From contig NZ_JARANY010000002.1 in the NCBI RefSeq assembly GCF_029889885.1, positions 1 through 64,000 on the forward strand: a DNA stretch of 64,000 bases. Reading direction: 5' to 3'. The notes beneath the pieces were generated by a model. That model made no database searches. It saw nothing but the letters and a program-made list of their open reading frames with translations, and was not told the origin of the DNA. The stretch comes from Chromohalobacter sp. 296-RDG. GTDB lineage: Bacteria; Pseudomonadota; Gammaproteobacteria; Pseudomonadales; Halomonadaceae. A program made the position numbers and the translations under genes. Shown here in pieces: positions 30,781 through 38,779 of this stretch; within the stretch, counting starts at the first letter, position 1; each line of letters begins with the position of its first letter.

Positions 30781-31950
30781 TCACTGCTCATCGCACAGCG
30801 CGAGCAGATCGTTCAAGAATAACAGCCCGTGAGGCGATGCCTGTAGGCGCTGCGCCGAGTCGCGCAGCAACCCTTTGGCCTGGGCTTCTTCAAGTCGAGC
30901 GTCGAGAAGTGTATCAGGCAAACCGCTTCGCTCGCGCCAATAATGTCGCGGAACGCCCTCGGTAAGACGCAGGGCATTCATCAAAAACTCCAGCGGCAGA
31001 TCCTGCGTTTCGAGAGCACGTCGCCCAGCGACGAAACCGCGCGGATCCTGTGCACGGCGCAGATAGGCTTCCGGTTGACGCACCTTCCAGCGTCTCTCGA
31101 TGGCCAAGCTGCCATCGGGCTGCCAAGCGCTCAGCTTGCCGTGCGCCCCGGCCCCGATGCCGAGATAGTCGCCGAACGTCCAGTAGTTGAGGTTGTGGCG
31201 CGCCTGGCGATCGGGACACGTGTAGGCGGAAATCTCGTAGCGTTGATAACCCGCGGCCTCGAGCCGCGCATGCCCAGCTTCCTGGATATCGCACAGAACG
31301 TCTTCATCGGGCAAGCGCGGAGGCTGTGAATAGAATTCGGTGTTGGGCTCGAGCGTGAGCTGATACCAGGAGATATGCTCGGGCGCCAATGCCAACGCCT
31401 GATCGATATCTGCTAGAGCATCTTCCAGACCCTGCTCGGGAAGACCGTGCATCAGATCGAGATTGATGTTATCGAACCCCGCCGCACGCGCGTTGCGCAG
31501 CGCCTGAGCGGCTTCATCACCGCCATGAATGCGCCCCAGGCGCTCGAGCTGGCGAGACTGGAAACTCTGAACCCCCAGTGACAGGCGATTGATGCCCGCC
31601 TCGCGATACGCCGCAAAGCGGTCGTGTTCCACGGTGCCGGGATTGGCTTCAAGGGTGATCTCGATATCCGAGGCGAACGGTAAGCGTGATTCTATCGCCT
31701 GCAACAGACGCCGATACGCCGCACCGCTCAGCAGGCTGGGCGTGCCACCACCGATGAAGATGCTCACCAGCTCGCGGCCGCAGGCCAGCGCCAACTCCGC
31801 ATCCAGATCGGCGATCAGGGCATCGACATAAGCGCGTTCGGGAAGCGTTCGATCATAGCCCACGCCATGCGAGTTGAAATCGCAATATGGGCATTTGCGC
31901 ACGCACCAGGGCACATGCACGTAGAGCGACAAGGGAGGCAGGGTCGTCAT
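30781..31950 (-). CDS. hemW: Radical SAM haem chaperone HemW
   Basis: A 389 aa radical-SAM protein of the HemW group, which binds haem and delivers it to target proteins; older annotation called it HemN-like. VHVPWCVRKCPYCDF gives the 4Fe-4S cysteines at about residues 16, 20 and 23. FIGGGTPSLL, LEANPGTVE and GINRLSLGVQSF follow in the usual order. The gene overlaps the end of rdgB by an ATGA, the same pairing as yggV-yggW in E. coli. The length fits HemW and is shorter than true coproporphyrinogen dehydrogenase. Confidence 0.92.
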   Translation of the reverse strand: MTTLPPLSLYVHVPWCVRKCPYCDFNSHGVGYDRTLPERAYVDALIADLDAELALACGRELVSIFIGGGTPSLLSGAAYRRLLQAIESRLPFASDIEITLEANPGTVEHDRFAAYREAGINRLSLGVQSFQSRQLERLGRIHGGDEAAQALRNARAAGFDNINLDLMHGLPEQGLEDALADIDQALALAPEHISWYQLTLEPNTEFYSQPPRLPDEDVLCDIQEAGHARLEAAGYQRYEISAYTCPDRQARHNLNYWTFGDYLGIGAGAHGKLSAWQPDGSLAIERRWKVRQPEAYLRRAQDPRGFVAGRRALETQDLPLEFLMNALRLTEGVPRHYWRERSGLPDTLLDARLEEAQAKGLLRDSAQRLQASPHGLLFLNDLLALCDEQ

Positions 31951-32555
31951 GAGTCGGCAGACAATTGAGCGAGCAGCGCGGTCATGGCACGGCCTCGATG
32001 GCTGAGTCGGTTCTTGTCCTCGGCGGGCATCTCCGCAGCACTCATGCCGCGTTCCGGCACCCAGAAGAGCGAATCGTAACCGAATCCGCCCTCACCCCGC
32101 GGATGCGCCAGGATTTCTCCTTCCCAGGCGCACTGCACGATATGCGGCACCGGGTCCTCGGCGTGACGCAAGTATATCAGTACGCACCAGAACCGCGCGG
32201 TGCGCTGTCCTTCCGGTACCGCGTCGAGGACATCCAGGAGCTTGCGATTGTTGGCGGCATCATCCTTGGGTTCGCCCGCGAAACGCGCCGAGTAAATCCC
32301 CGGCGCCCCATGCAAGGCGTCGACCTCCAGTCCCGAATCGTCGGCGAGAGCGGGACATCCGCTTACCCGCGAGGCTTCGCGGGCCTTGAGCAGGGCGTTC
32401 TCGACGAACGTCAGGCCGGTTTCCTCGACCTCGGTCACGGCGAAGTCGTGTTGGAGGCGTATTTCCAGCCCCAAGGGGCCCAGCAAGTGCTGGAATTCAC
32501 GCAACTTGCCGGCATTGCCACTGGCCAGTACCAGGGTCTTTCGATCCGCCATCAT
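31947..32555 (-). CDS. rdgB: XTP/dITP pyrophosphatase RdgB (HAM1 family)
   Basis: Hydrolyses dITP, dXTP and ITP to monophosphates, keeping deaminated purines out of nucleic acids. The 202 aa protein has LASGNAGKLREFQ at about residues 10-22, FVENALLKAREA, ALADDSGLEVDALHGAPG and the C-terminal LSHRGRA. The start is ATGATG with AAGGAG 5 nt before the first ATG; a longer reading from 32579 was rejected. It is translationally coupled to hemW. Confidence 0.95.
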   Translation of the reverse strand: MMADRKTLVLASGNAGKLREFQHLLGPLGLEIRLQHDFAVTEVEETGLTFVENALLKAREASRVSGCPALADDSGLEVDALHGAPGIYSARFAGEPKDDAANNRKLLDVLDAVPEGQRTARFWCVLIYLRHAEDPVPHIVQCAWEGEILAHPRGEGGFGYDSLFWVPERGMSAAEMPAEDKNRLSHRGRAMTALLAQLSADS

Positions 32556-32913
32556 GCATACTCCTTGTCGCTCGGCCACTCATTCTACGGGCCGCTCTAC
32601 GGTCAGGAAACCACTCTGACCATTAATTCATATATGTTTGAAAACAATATGTTAATGACGCAAATGATATTTCTCATACTTTTGAGCTACTCTTTGTCTA
32701 ATATAAATTAGCGGCATGACTGAAATTTCTCTTCCCTCATCCATGCCGCGCTCATCGAGAGATCTACGAGCCTCGCCCAACCACTTGATGAGACTCTAGA
32801 ATTATAAAAAGTTATAAAAAATAAAGGACCATATTCTTTTAAGCTTTAAGATACCGGGATTACTATCTATTTACAAAGGGCATATCTCGGATAAGGCTTG
32901 AAGGCAATTCGGC
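32556..32913. other. AT-rich intergenic region upstream of the csgD-like pseudogene
   Basis: 358 bp without a gene and clearly more AT-rich than its surroundings. It holds CTAATATAAATTAG (a near-palindrome at about 32697-32710) and a direct repeat of TTATAAAAA at about 32802-32820. It probably contained the promoter of the regulator at 32914. The base composition suggests horizontally acquired or H-NS-type regulated DNA. No specific promoter was assigned. Confidence 0.5.
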
Positions 32914-33653
32914 ATGAAATCGGCCATGAGAAAGTCGGGAGATGCCACTGATAATGTCTCACACAACACCGGGATGAAACGCATGAGCATGGAAAATACA
33001 AGGGTTCTGATGGTCACCGACTGCAATCCGCAGTCGCAGCTGTTCATCGATTACATTCGCCAGCAGCTCGATTGCCAGGTCTCGGCATTGAGCACTCAGG
33101 AAAGCTTCGAGCCGCCCACGGACTGCAAGGTCGTGGTATTGCTGGATGCCGACCATGTCGACGAAAACTGCATGCATCTATGGAACAGCCGCGCCAGCGA
33201 AAGTCCGGAAATGATCCTGGCAGCTTTCAATCTGCGTGACGACGAGCATGCGGCGGAGTTACTGATCAGTCTGCATCTACAGGGCGTCTTTTACCGCCAG
33301 GACAATCTGCTGTTGATCTGCAAAGGCATCGCTAAGCTGCTCGATGGCGATCTATGGATGTCGCGCAACCTCATGACACGCCTGATCGACTTCTATCGCC
33401 GCCAACAGCTCAATGCGTATCGTCCGGTATGTGGATTGACCCACCGTGAGCTGGAGATCATCGGCTTGCTGGGCACCGCGAAATCGCCGATCAGCTTTTC
33501 GTCAGCGAGCATACCGTCAAGTCGCATCTCTACAATATCTTCCGCAAGATCAAGGTTCACAACCGCATTCAGGCCATGAACTGGGCGCGCCAGAACCTCG
33601 GTGCGCCGCCCATGGTCTCGCTGCGCAGCACCCGCAAGGCGCGCACGTCTTGA
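32914..33653 (+). pseudogene. CsgD-like LuxR-family response regulator, frameshifted in the DNA-binding domain
   Basis: The N-terminal part (VLMVTDCNPQSQLFIDYIRQ onward) resembles the receiver-like domain of CsgD, the curli/cellulose master regulator. The helix-turn-helix begins CGLTHRELEIIGLLGT at about 33428, but the frame breaks at about 33480. It resumes in another frame as EIADQLFVSEHTVKSHLYNI and continues to a stop at 33651-33653. Compared with CsgD, about 13 bp (the GASN segment) are missing, so the recognition helix is out of frame. The true start could be any of several ATGs between 32914 and 32989. Confidence 0.85.
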
Positions 33654-33668
33654 CCTCCAGCAGTACCG

Positions 33669-33696
33669 AAAAAAGCGCCGCTCCAGAGAGCGGCGC
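33669..33696 (-). terminator. Terminator of the kinase/P-loop fusion gene
   Basis: GCGCCGCTC, loop CAGA, GAGCGGCGC. On the minus strand it is followed by six T. It lies about 125 bp beyond the stop of the gene ending at 33821. Confidence 0.85.
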
Positions 33697-33820
33697 AATA
33701 TCACGAGACGCACATCACCCACACGCCATGCGGCAACGTGACGACCCTAACCACCCCTTGAGCATAAAGGGAGTACATGACAGGCCCATGACGCAGCCAC
33801 GACAGAAAGTTAACGGCGTC

Positions 33821-35386
33821 TCAATTGAGCTGGATACGCTCCTGAATCATCGACACCAGGGTACGATTGGCATCCGGTGCCGTGGTATCGAGATGCACCA
33901 GGTGGCTCAATTCATCGTCGGCGAAGGGTTCGAAGCGTTCCAACTGGCGCTCGAGCACCTCAAGCCCCGCCTCGGAGGGATCTCCACCGCGCTGGGCACG
34001 CCTCTCGATGCGCGCGCGCAGAGTCGCGTCATCCGCTTCGAAACTCACCAGCAACACCGGCAGCCCACGACGTTCGGCTTCGAAGCACAGTAACGTACGC
34101 TGGGCGCGCGTCAGGCAGGTAGCATCGACACAAGCCGGCAGCCCTGACTCCAGCAAGACCCCTGCCAGTTCGGCGAGACGCTCATAGGTACGCTCAGTGG
34201 CCTGGGACGTATAGATATCGGCGCCATCGGCGGTGCTGGCTTGGGCCTCGAAGCCGTACAGTCGCTTGCGTTCGATGTCGGAACGCACCCGCACACCGCC
34301 CAGCCGCTGCACCATCTCGCCGGTGAAACGGCTCTTGCCACTGCCCGAGACCCCCACGCCCACGATCAGATACGGGAAGCGAAACTCGCTGTAACGCTCA
34401 GCCAGAGCAATGTAGTGCTGGTACTCAGCATATACTTCCTGACGTTCATCAGACGTCAATTGTGGTTGGTGGTAATGCAGCATCGCCACCTTGGCTCGCA
34501 CCAGCGCCCGATAAAGCTTGTAATAGGCAAGCAGGCGCACCAACTCGTAATCGCCGGAGAGTTCCAGATAGCGATTGAGCACGTGGTTGGCGAAGGCCTG
34601 TTCGCCGCGCGCCTCGAGATCCATCAACAAGAACGCCAGCTCGCAGCCGACATCGTTCCAGCGCAGTTCGGCGTTGAACTCCAGGCCGTCGAACAGCAGC
34701 GCGCGCCCCTCGAAATGCACTGCATTGCCAAGATGAATGTCACCGTGAAGCTCGCGCACGTAGCCTTCGCGCCAGCGCCGCTCGAATTCATGTTCGAGCC
34801 GCGCGAAGCTGTCCAGGCTCCAGGTCTCGAGTCGCGAGAGGCGTTCGCGTGCCTGGGTATCGTCGAGCCGCGTCTCGATCAAGCGAAACTCGCGGTCCAG
34901 CGTACGGCGCACGGTATCCGGCGAGCCCAGCGGACTATCGCCGCTGATACGCGGCGCGTCTTCGTGAAATGCCACCAACTGATCGACGAGGTCGTCGAGC
35001 AGTTCTACCGAAAGCTCGCCACTGGCCTGCAGGGTGCTGAACAGATGACGGTTGCTGAACTGGCGCATCTTGACGGCATATTCGAACGGCGTGCCACTAC
35101 CATCCAACCGTGGTGTCTCGGGCCTACCACTGATAGGCACCGTCTCCAGATACAACGCCGGGGCGAGCCGCCGATTGAGGCGCACTTCCTGTTCGCAGAG
35201 CCGGCGCCGCTTTTCGAGGGTGGAAAAGTCCAGAAAGCTGCCGAAATCCAGCGGCTTCTTGATCTTGTACGCATAGTCACCGGTAAGAATGACCCAGGAA
35301 ATATGGGTCTCGAACACCTCGACCTCGCCGATCGAGCGTCCAAATTCCTGGCCTTGGCGCAATGCTTCGATCAATACCTGGCTCAT
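33821..35386 (-). CDS. Fusion of an aminoglycoside-phosphotransferase-like kinase and a P-loop ATPase
   Basis: A 521 aa two-domain protein. Residues about 1-330 form an APH/choline-kinase-like domain with YAYKIKKPLDFGSFLDFST, RELHGDIHLGNAVHF (catalytic loop HGDxHxxN) and LLFDGLEFN (metal-binding Asp). Residues about 345-521 form a P-loop kinase domain with VGVSGSGKS (Walker A) and a CVDAT segment. The architecture is widespread in proteobacteria (COG2187 plus COG0645) and of unknown function. It is not evidence of antibiotic resistance. The start was set at the Met with GGAGA 8 nt upstream. It runs on the same strand as hemL, 50 bp downstream of it. Confidence 0.85.
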   Translation of the reverse strand: MSQVLIEALRQGQEFGRSIGEVEVFETHISWVILTGDYAYKIKKPLDFGSFLDFSTLEKRRRLCEQEVRLNRRLAPALYLETVPISGRPETPRLDGSGTPFEYAVKMRQFSNRHLFSTLQASGELSVELLDDLVDQLVAFHEDAPRISGDSPLGSPDTVRRTLDREFRLIETRLDDTQARERLSRLETWSLDSFARLEHEFERRWREGYVRELHGDIHLGNAVHFEGRALLFDGLEFNAELRWNDVGCELAFLLMDLEARGEQAFANHVLNRYLELSGDYELVRLLAYYKLYRALVRAKVAMLHYHQPQLTSDERQEVYAEYQHYIALAERYSEFRFPYLIVGVGVSGSGKSRFTGEMVQRLGGVRVRSDIERKRLYGFEAQASTADGADIYTSQATERTYERLAELAGVLLESGLPACVDATCLTRAQRTLLCFEAERRGLPVLLVSFEADDATLRARIERRAQRGGDPSEAGLEVLERQLERFEPFADDELSHLVHLDTTAPDANRTLVSMIQERIQLN

Positions 35387-35436
35387 TGAGCGTTCTCCCG
35401 CATCCTGTCGTTGCATCGCATCGTTCACTTGCCGTG

Positions 35437-36726
35437 TCAGGCCTGACCGAGGGTCGCCAGTACCCGTTCGGCAGCGTCCAAGGTGGCCTGGATATCGACC
35501 GCCGTATGCGCACTCGACATGAAGCCTGCCTCGAATGGCGAAGGTGCCAGATACACGCCCTCCTTGAGCATGCCCAGGAAGAAGTGCCGGAAGGTATCGG
35601 CATCGCAGGCAGTGGCCTGGGAGAAATTATCGACGCGCCGCTGGGCCGTGAAGAAGACCCCGAACATGCCGCCCGCGCGCTGGGTGATCAAATCCACGCC
35701 GGCCGCCTCCGCACGGGCTTCCAGACCATCGCACAGCGTCGCCACGCGTTCGCCGAGCGCATCATGGAAGCTCGGTTCACGAATCTTCTCGAGCAGCGCA
35801 ATCCCCGCCGCCATGGCCAGTGGATTGCCGGCCAGCGTACCCGCCTGATAGATCGGCCCTAAAGGCGAGACTTGCTCCATCAGCTCGCGCGCCCCGCCGA
35901 AGGCACCGACCGGCATGCCACCACCGACTATCTTGCCCAGGCACGTTAGGTCCGGGGTCACGCCGAAATGTGCCTGAGCACCGCCCAGTGCGACGCGAAA
36001 ACCGGTCATCACCTCATCGAAGATCAGTACGCTGCCATGGGCATCGCACACCTCGCGCAGGCCCTTTAGGAAATCGGGCTGCGGCGGGATGCAGTTCATG
36101 TTCCCCGCCACCGGCTCGACGATGATACCGGCGATTTCATCACCCAGACGCGCGAAGCAGTCGCGCACCGCCTCGAGATCGTTATAGGGCAACGTCACGG
36201 TATGTTCGGCGAGAGAGGCCGGCACGCCGGGCGAACTGGGTTCGCCATGCGTCAGCGCACCGGAACCGGCCTTGACCAGCAGCGAGTCGGTATGCCCGTG
36301 GTAATTGCCTTCGAACTTGACGATCTTGTCGCGCCCGGTATATCCACGCGCCAGGCGAATCGCCGACATGGTGGCCTCAGTGCCCGAATTGACCATGCGC
36401 ACCATGTCGATGGACGGCATGATCTCGCAGATCAGCTCCGCCATGCGTGTTTCGATGGCAGTCGGAGTGCCGAAGGACACCCCATCGTCGAGTCGCGCGC
36501 GTACCGCGCCCAGCACGTCGGGATCGGCGTGACCGGTAATCAACGGCCCCCAGGAACCGACATAATCAATGTAGCGCTGGCCTTCGACATCGTAGAGATA
36601 AGCGCCCTGGGCGCGCTCCACGAATACCGGTGCGCGCTCCATACCCTTGAAGGCACGCACGGGTGAATTCACACCGCCGGGGATGTGACGGCAAGCCTGC
36701 TCGAAGAGTTGTGCGGACGTGGTCAT
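35437..36726 (-). CDS. hemL: Glutamate-1-semialdehyde 2,1-aminomutase
   Basis: Converts glutamate-1-semialdehyde to 5-aminolevulinate, the C5-pathway entry to haem. It is a 429 aa PLP enzyme of class III aminotransferase fold. [15 protein letters not shown], the family signature, is near residue 15. [16 protein letters not shown] and [10 protein letters not shown] bind cofactor and substrate. [13 protein letters not shown] and [17 protein letters not shown] carry the PLP-contacting Asp and the Schiff-base Lys. The upstream 84 bp gap to thiE contains two perfect DnaA boxes. It lies near hemJ and hemW, but no single haem operon is evident. Confidence 0.97.
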   Translation of the reverse strand: MTTSAQLFEQACRHIPGGVNSPVRAFKGMERAPVFVERAQGAYLYDVEGQRYIDYVGSWGPLITGHADPDVLGAVRARLDDGVSFGTPTAIETRMAELICEIMPSIDMVRMVNSGTEATMSAIRLARGYTGRDKIVKFEGNYHGHTDSLLVKAGSGALTHGEPSSPGVPASLAEHTVTLPYNDLEAVRDCFARLGDEIAGIIVEPVAGNMNCIPPQPDFLKGLREVCDAHGSVLIFDEVMTGFRVALGGAQAHFGVTPDLTCLGKIVGGGMPVGAFGGARELMEQVSPLGPIYQAGTLAGNPLAMAAGIALLEKIREPSFHDALGERVATLCDGLEARAEAAGVDLITQRAGGMFGVFFTAQRRVDNFSQATACDADTFRHFFLGMLKEGVYLAPSPFEAGFMSSAHTAVDIQATLDAAERVLATLGQA

Positions 36727-36755
36727 GACTTCCTCTGGCTGTGTCTGGCTAGAAA

Positions 36756-36809
36756 TGTGGATAACTCTCTGGACAGGTCGAACAACTCTCCGCTCGAGCC
36801 TGTGGATAA
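36756..36809. promoter_or_regulatory. Pair of perfect DnaA boxes in the hemL-thiE gap
   Basis: TGTGGATAA (the reverse complement of TTATCCACA) occurs at 36756-36764 and again at 36801-36809, in the same orientation, within the 84 bp between hemL and thiE. This is the hemL leader, so DnaA could influence its transcription or the pair could titrate DnaA. Confidence 0.75.
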
Positions 36810-36810
36810 T

Positions 36811-37467
36811 TTATCGGTGTGCCGCATCGCCGAGACTCGCCTGCAATCCCTTGATGGCGATGGAAGGATCGTCGGCGCCGAAGACCGCATGCACCGTGGC
36901 CAGCAACTCCGCGCCGGCCTCCCGGGCTAGACGCATAGTGTGGACGTCGAGCCCGCCGATCGCCACACGCGGCAGGCCGAAACGCGCTGCGTCGCCGAGC
37001 AGCGTCAAGGGCGCTGGTGGCGCCTCGGGCTTGGTGCGCGAGACGAAGAAACGCCCGAAAGCCAGATAACTGGCGCCTTCGGCCGCCGCGCGCTCGGCCA
37101 GATCCAAGCGTGCGTGGCAGGTCGCGCCGATGATCGCTGTAGGTCCCAGGGCCTCGCGCGCAGCATCCAACGCGCCATCCTGCTGCCCCAGATGCACCCC
37201 GATAGTGGTGCCGAAACGCGCGCCCAGTCTCACCGCCAGGGCAATATCATCATTGACGATCAGTGGGACCCCGGCATCGTGGCAATATCCCGCCAGGGTC
37301 GCGGCCTGGCGCCAGCGCTTGTCGGCATCCACCGACTTGTCACGGTATTGCAGAAGCGCCGGCTCTGCGCTCAAGGCGCGCTCGCACGCCGCAAACAAGC
37401 GCTCATCGTCTGGCAAAAGCGTCGCATCGGTAATGGCGTAAATGCCGCGCGTCCAGTCCGCCGTCAT
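36811..37467 (-). CDS. thiE: Thiamine-phosphate synthase
   Basis: Joins HMP pyrophosphate and thiazole phosphate into thiamine monophosphate. The 218 aa TIM-barrel protein has GIYAITDATLLPDD at the start, LLQYRDKSVDADKR (pyrophosphate-binding), PLIVNDDIALAV, GVHLGQQD and the C-terminal VAIGGLD with a glycine-rich phosphate site. The start at 37467 overlaps the thiD stop by an ATGA, so the two are coupled. An 11-residue longer start lies inside thiD and was rejected. No thiamine riboswitch was recognised upstream of thiD. Confidence 0.93.
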   Translation of the reverse strand: MTADWTRGIYAITDATLLPDDERLFAACERALSAEPALLQYRDKSVDADKRWRQAATLAGYCHDAGVPLIVNDDIALAVRLGARFGTTIGVHLGQQDGALDAAREALGPTAIIGATCHARLDLAERAAAEGASYLAFGRFFVSRTKPEAPPAPLTLLGDAARFGLPRVAIGGLDVHTMRLAREAGAELLATVHAVFGADDPSIAIKGLQASLGDAAHR

Positions 37468-38288
37468 GTCGCCTCGCTCTCGAAGGGCGGCAATCGCCAC
37501 AAGCGATCGGGTAACGCTTGGCCATGCCCGGGACGTTGCGCATGCACCAGGCTATCCCACGCCACTCGCTGGGCCTGGCTGCAAGCCTCAATCAAGGATT
37601 CGCCACACGCCAGGCGCGTAGCAAGCGAAGCTGCCAGGGTACATCCCGACCCATGATAGTCACCCGCTAGCCGCGGCCAGCGCCATTGGCGACTATTGTC
37701 GGGGGTATACAGGGTGTGGACAACCTCATCGCGCACGAACGTCTCATCTTCCCAAGCATCAGCACCAGTGACCAGAATCGTCTGCGCGCCCAATGACATA
37801 AGCTCCACCACCCGGTCGACCTCGCTGCCGGAAGCCGTACTCAGACACGCCAGTTCCTGGCGATTGGGCGTCAGGATATCCACTAGCGAGAGCAGACGTT
37901 CACGGAACATCGGCACGCCGTCGTCGGGCGCCAGTGCGCTGCCACCACCGGCACGCATCACCGGATCGACGACCAATGGTAAATGGGGATGCGCGCTCAC
38001 CACGGCGATGACCGCCTCGAGGGACGCACTATCGGCGATCAGCCCCACCTTGATGGCGCTGATTTCGATATCCGCGAACAAGGCCTCGCAGGCGCTTTCG
38101 ATACTCTCGCGCGAACATGGCATGACGCGCTGTACGTCACGCGTGGTCTGCACCGTCAGCGCGGTGGGTACGGTCAACGGCCAGCCTCCGCAGGCGCGGA
38201 TGGCTTCGGCATCGGCGGTAAGCCCCGCCCCACTGGTGGGATCATGCCCCGCAAGCACCAGCACCGCCGGCAATCTTGGCGTCGCCAT
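37464..38288 (-). CDS. thiD: Hydroxymethylpyrimidine/phosphomethylpyrimidine kinase
   Basis: Phosphorylates HMP twice to give the pyrimidine pyrophosphate used by ThiE. A 274 aa ribokinase-fold protein with VLAGHDPTSGAGLTADAEAI at the N-terminus, LVVDPVMRAGGGSAL, LTPNRQEL and the anion-hole region DYHGSGCTLAASLA near residue 220. The ATG at 38288 overlaps the hemJ stop as TGATG. It is immediately coupled to thiE downstream. Confidence 0.94.
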   Translation of the reverse strand: MATPRLPAVLVLAGHDPTSGAGLTADAEAIRACGGWPLTVPTALTVQTTRDVQRVMPCSRESIESACEALFADIEISAIKVGLIADSASLEAVIAVVSAHPHLPLVVDPVMRAGGGSALAPDDGVPMFRERLLSLVDILTPNRQELACLSTASGSEVDRVVELMSLGAQTILVTGADAWEDETFVRDEVVHTLYTPDNSRQWRWPRLAGDYHGSGCTLAASLATRLACGESLIEACSQAQRVAWDSLVHAQRPGHGQALPDRLWRLPPFESEAT

Positions 38289-38719
38289 CAAAACGGCTGG
38301 AACACGACGAGCAGGACGATAGCCAGCAGCAGCACAATGGGAATGCCATTGAAAGCCTTGAAGAATGACGCGCTCTTATGACAGCGCGAGGCCGCGAATC
38401 GCTTGAGGTAGGCCAGACACACATGATGGTAGCCGATCAAACATGCCACCAGTAGAAGCTTGACATGAAACGAGCCATTACTCATGACGCTCGGCACCAG
38501 ATAGATCAGCAGCCCGCCCAGAACGATCACCGCGATCATCGCCGGCAGCATGATGCCCTTGTAGAGACGCTGCTCCATGGTCAGAAAATAGCCTATTGCC
38601 TGTTCATCGCCATGATCACGCGCCTGGGCGTGATAGACGAACAATCGGGGGAGAAAGAAAAGCGCCGCGAACCAGGTCATGACGGCAACCAGATGCAGCG
38701 ATAAGATCCAATGATACAT
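38288..38719 (-). CDS. hemJ: Protoporphyrinogen IX oxidase HemJ
   Basis: Predicted to oxidise protoporphyrinogen IX to protoporphyrin IX in the inner membrane. It is a 143 aa protein with about four transmembrane helices. The N-terminal LHLVAVMTWFAALFFLPRLF followed by VYHAQA is diagnostic of the family, including the conserved His at about residue 9. A second conserved region, FHVKLLLVACLIGYHH, lies at about 84-99. It comes first in an overlapping hemJ-thiD-thiE run, followed by hemL, a mix of haem and thiamine genes. Confidence 0.9.
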   Translation of the reverse strand: MYHWILSLHLVAVMTWFAALFFLPRLFVYHAQARDHGDEQAIGYFLTMEQRLYKGIMLPAMIAVIVLGGLLIYLVPSVMSNGSFHVKLLLVACLIGYHHVCLAYLKRFAASRCHKSASFFKAFNGIPIVLLLAIVLLVVFQPF

Positions 38720-38779
38720 GGCGATTCCTTAATGCGAGTCCGATATTCTTGCTGACAATGCCCCGGAGCAATGCAGGGG

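Noticed and set aside
33821-35386. Aminoglycoside resistance gene
   Set aside because: The APH-like fold is fused to a P-loop domain in a widespread chromosomal family of unknown role; no resistance is implied.
38200-38330. Thiamine riboswitch upstream of thiD
   Set aside because: thiD overlaps the end of hemJ, leaving no room for a leader; no TPP-box sequence was recognised.
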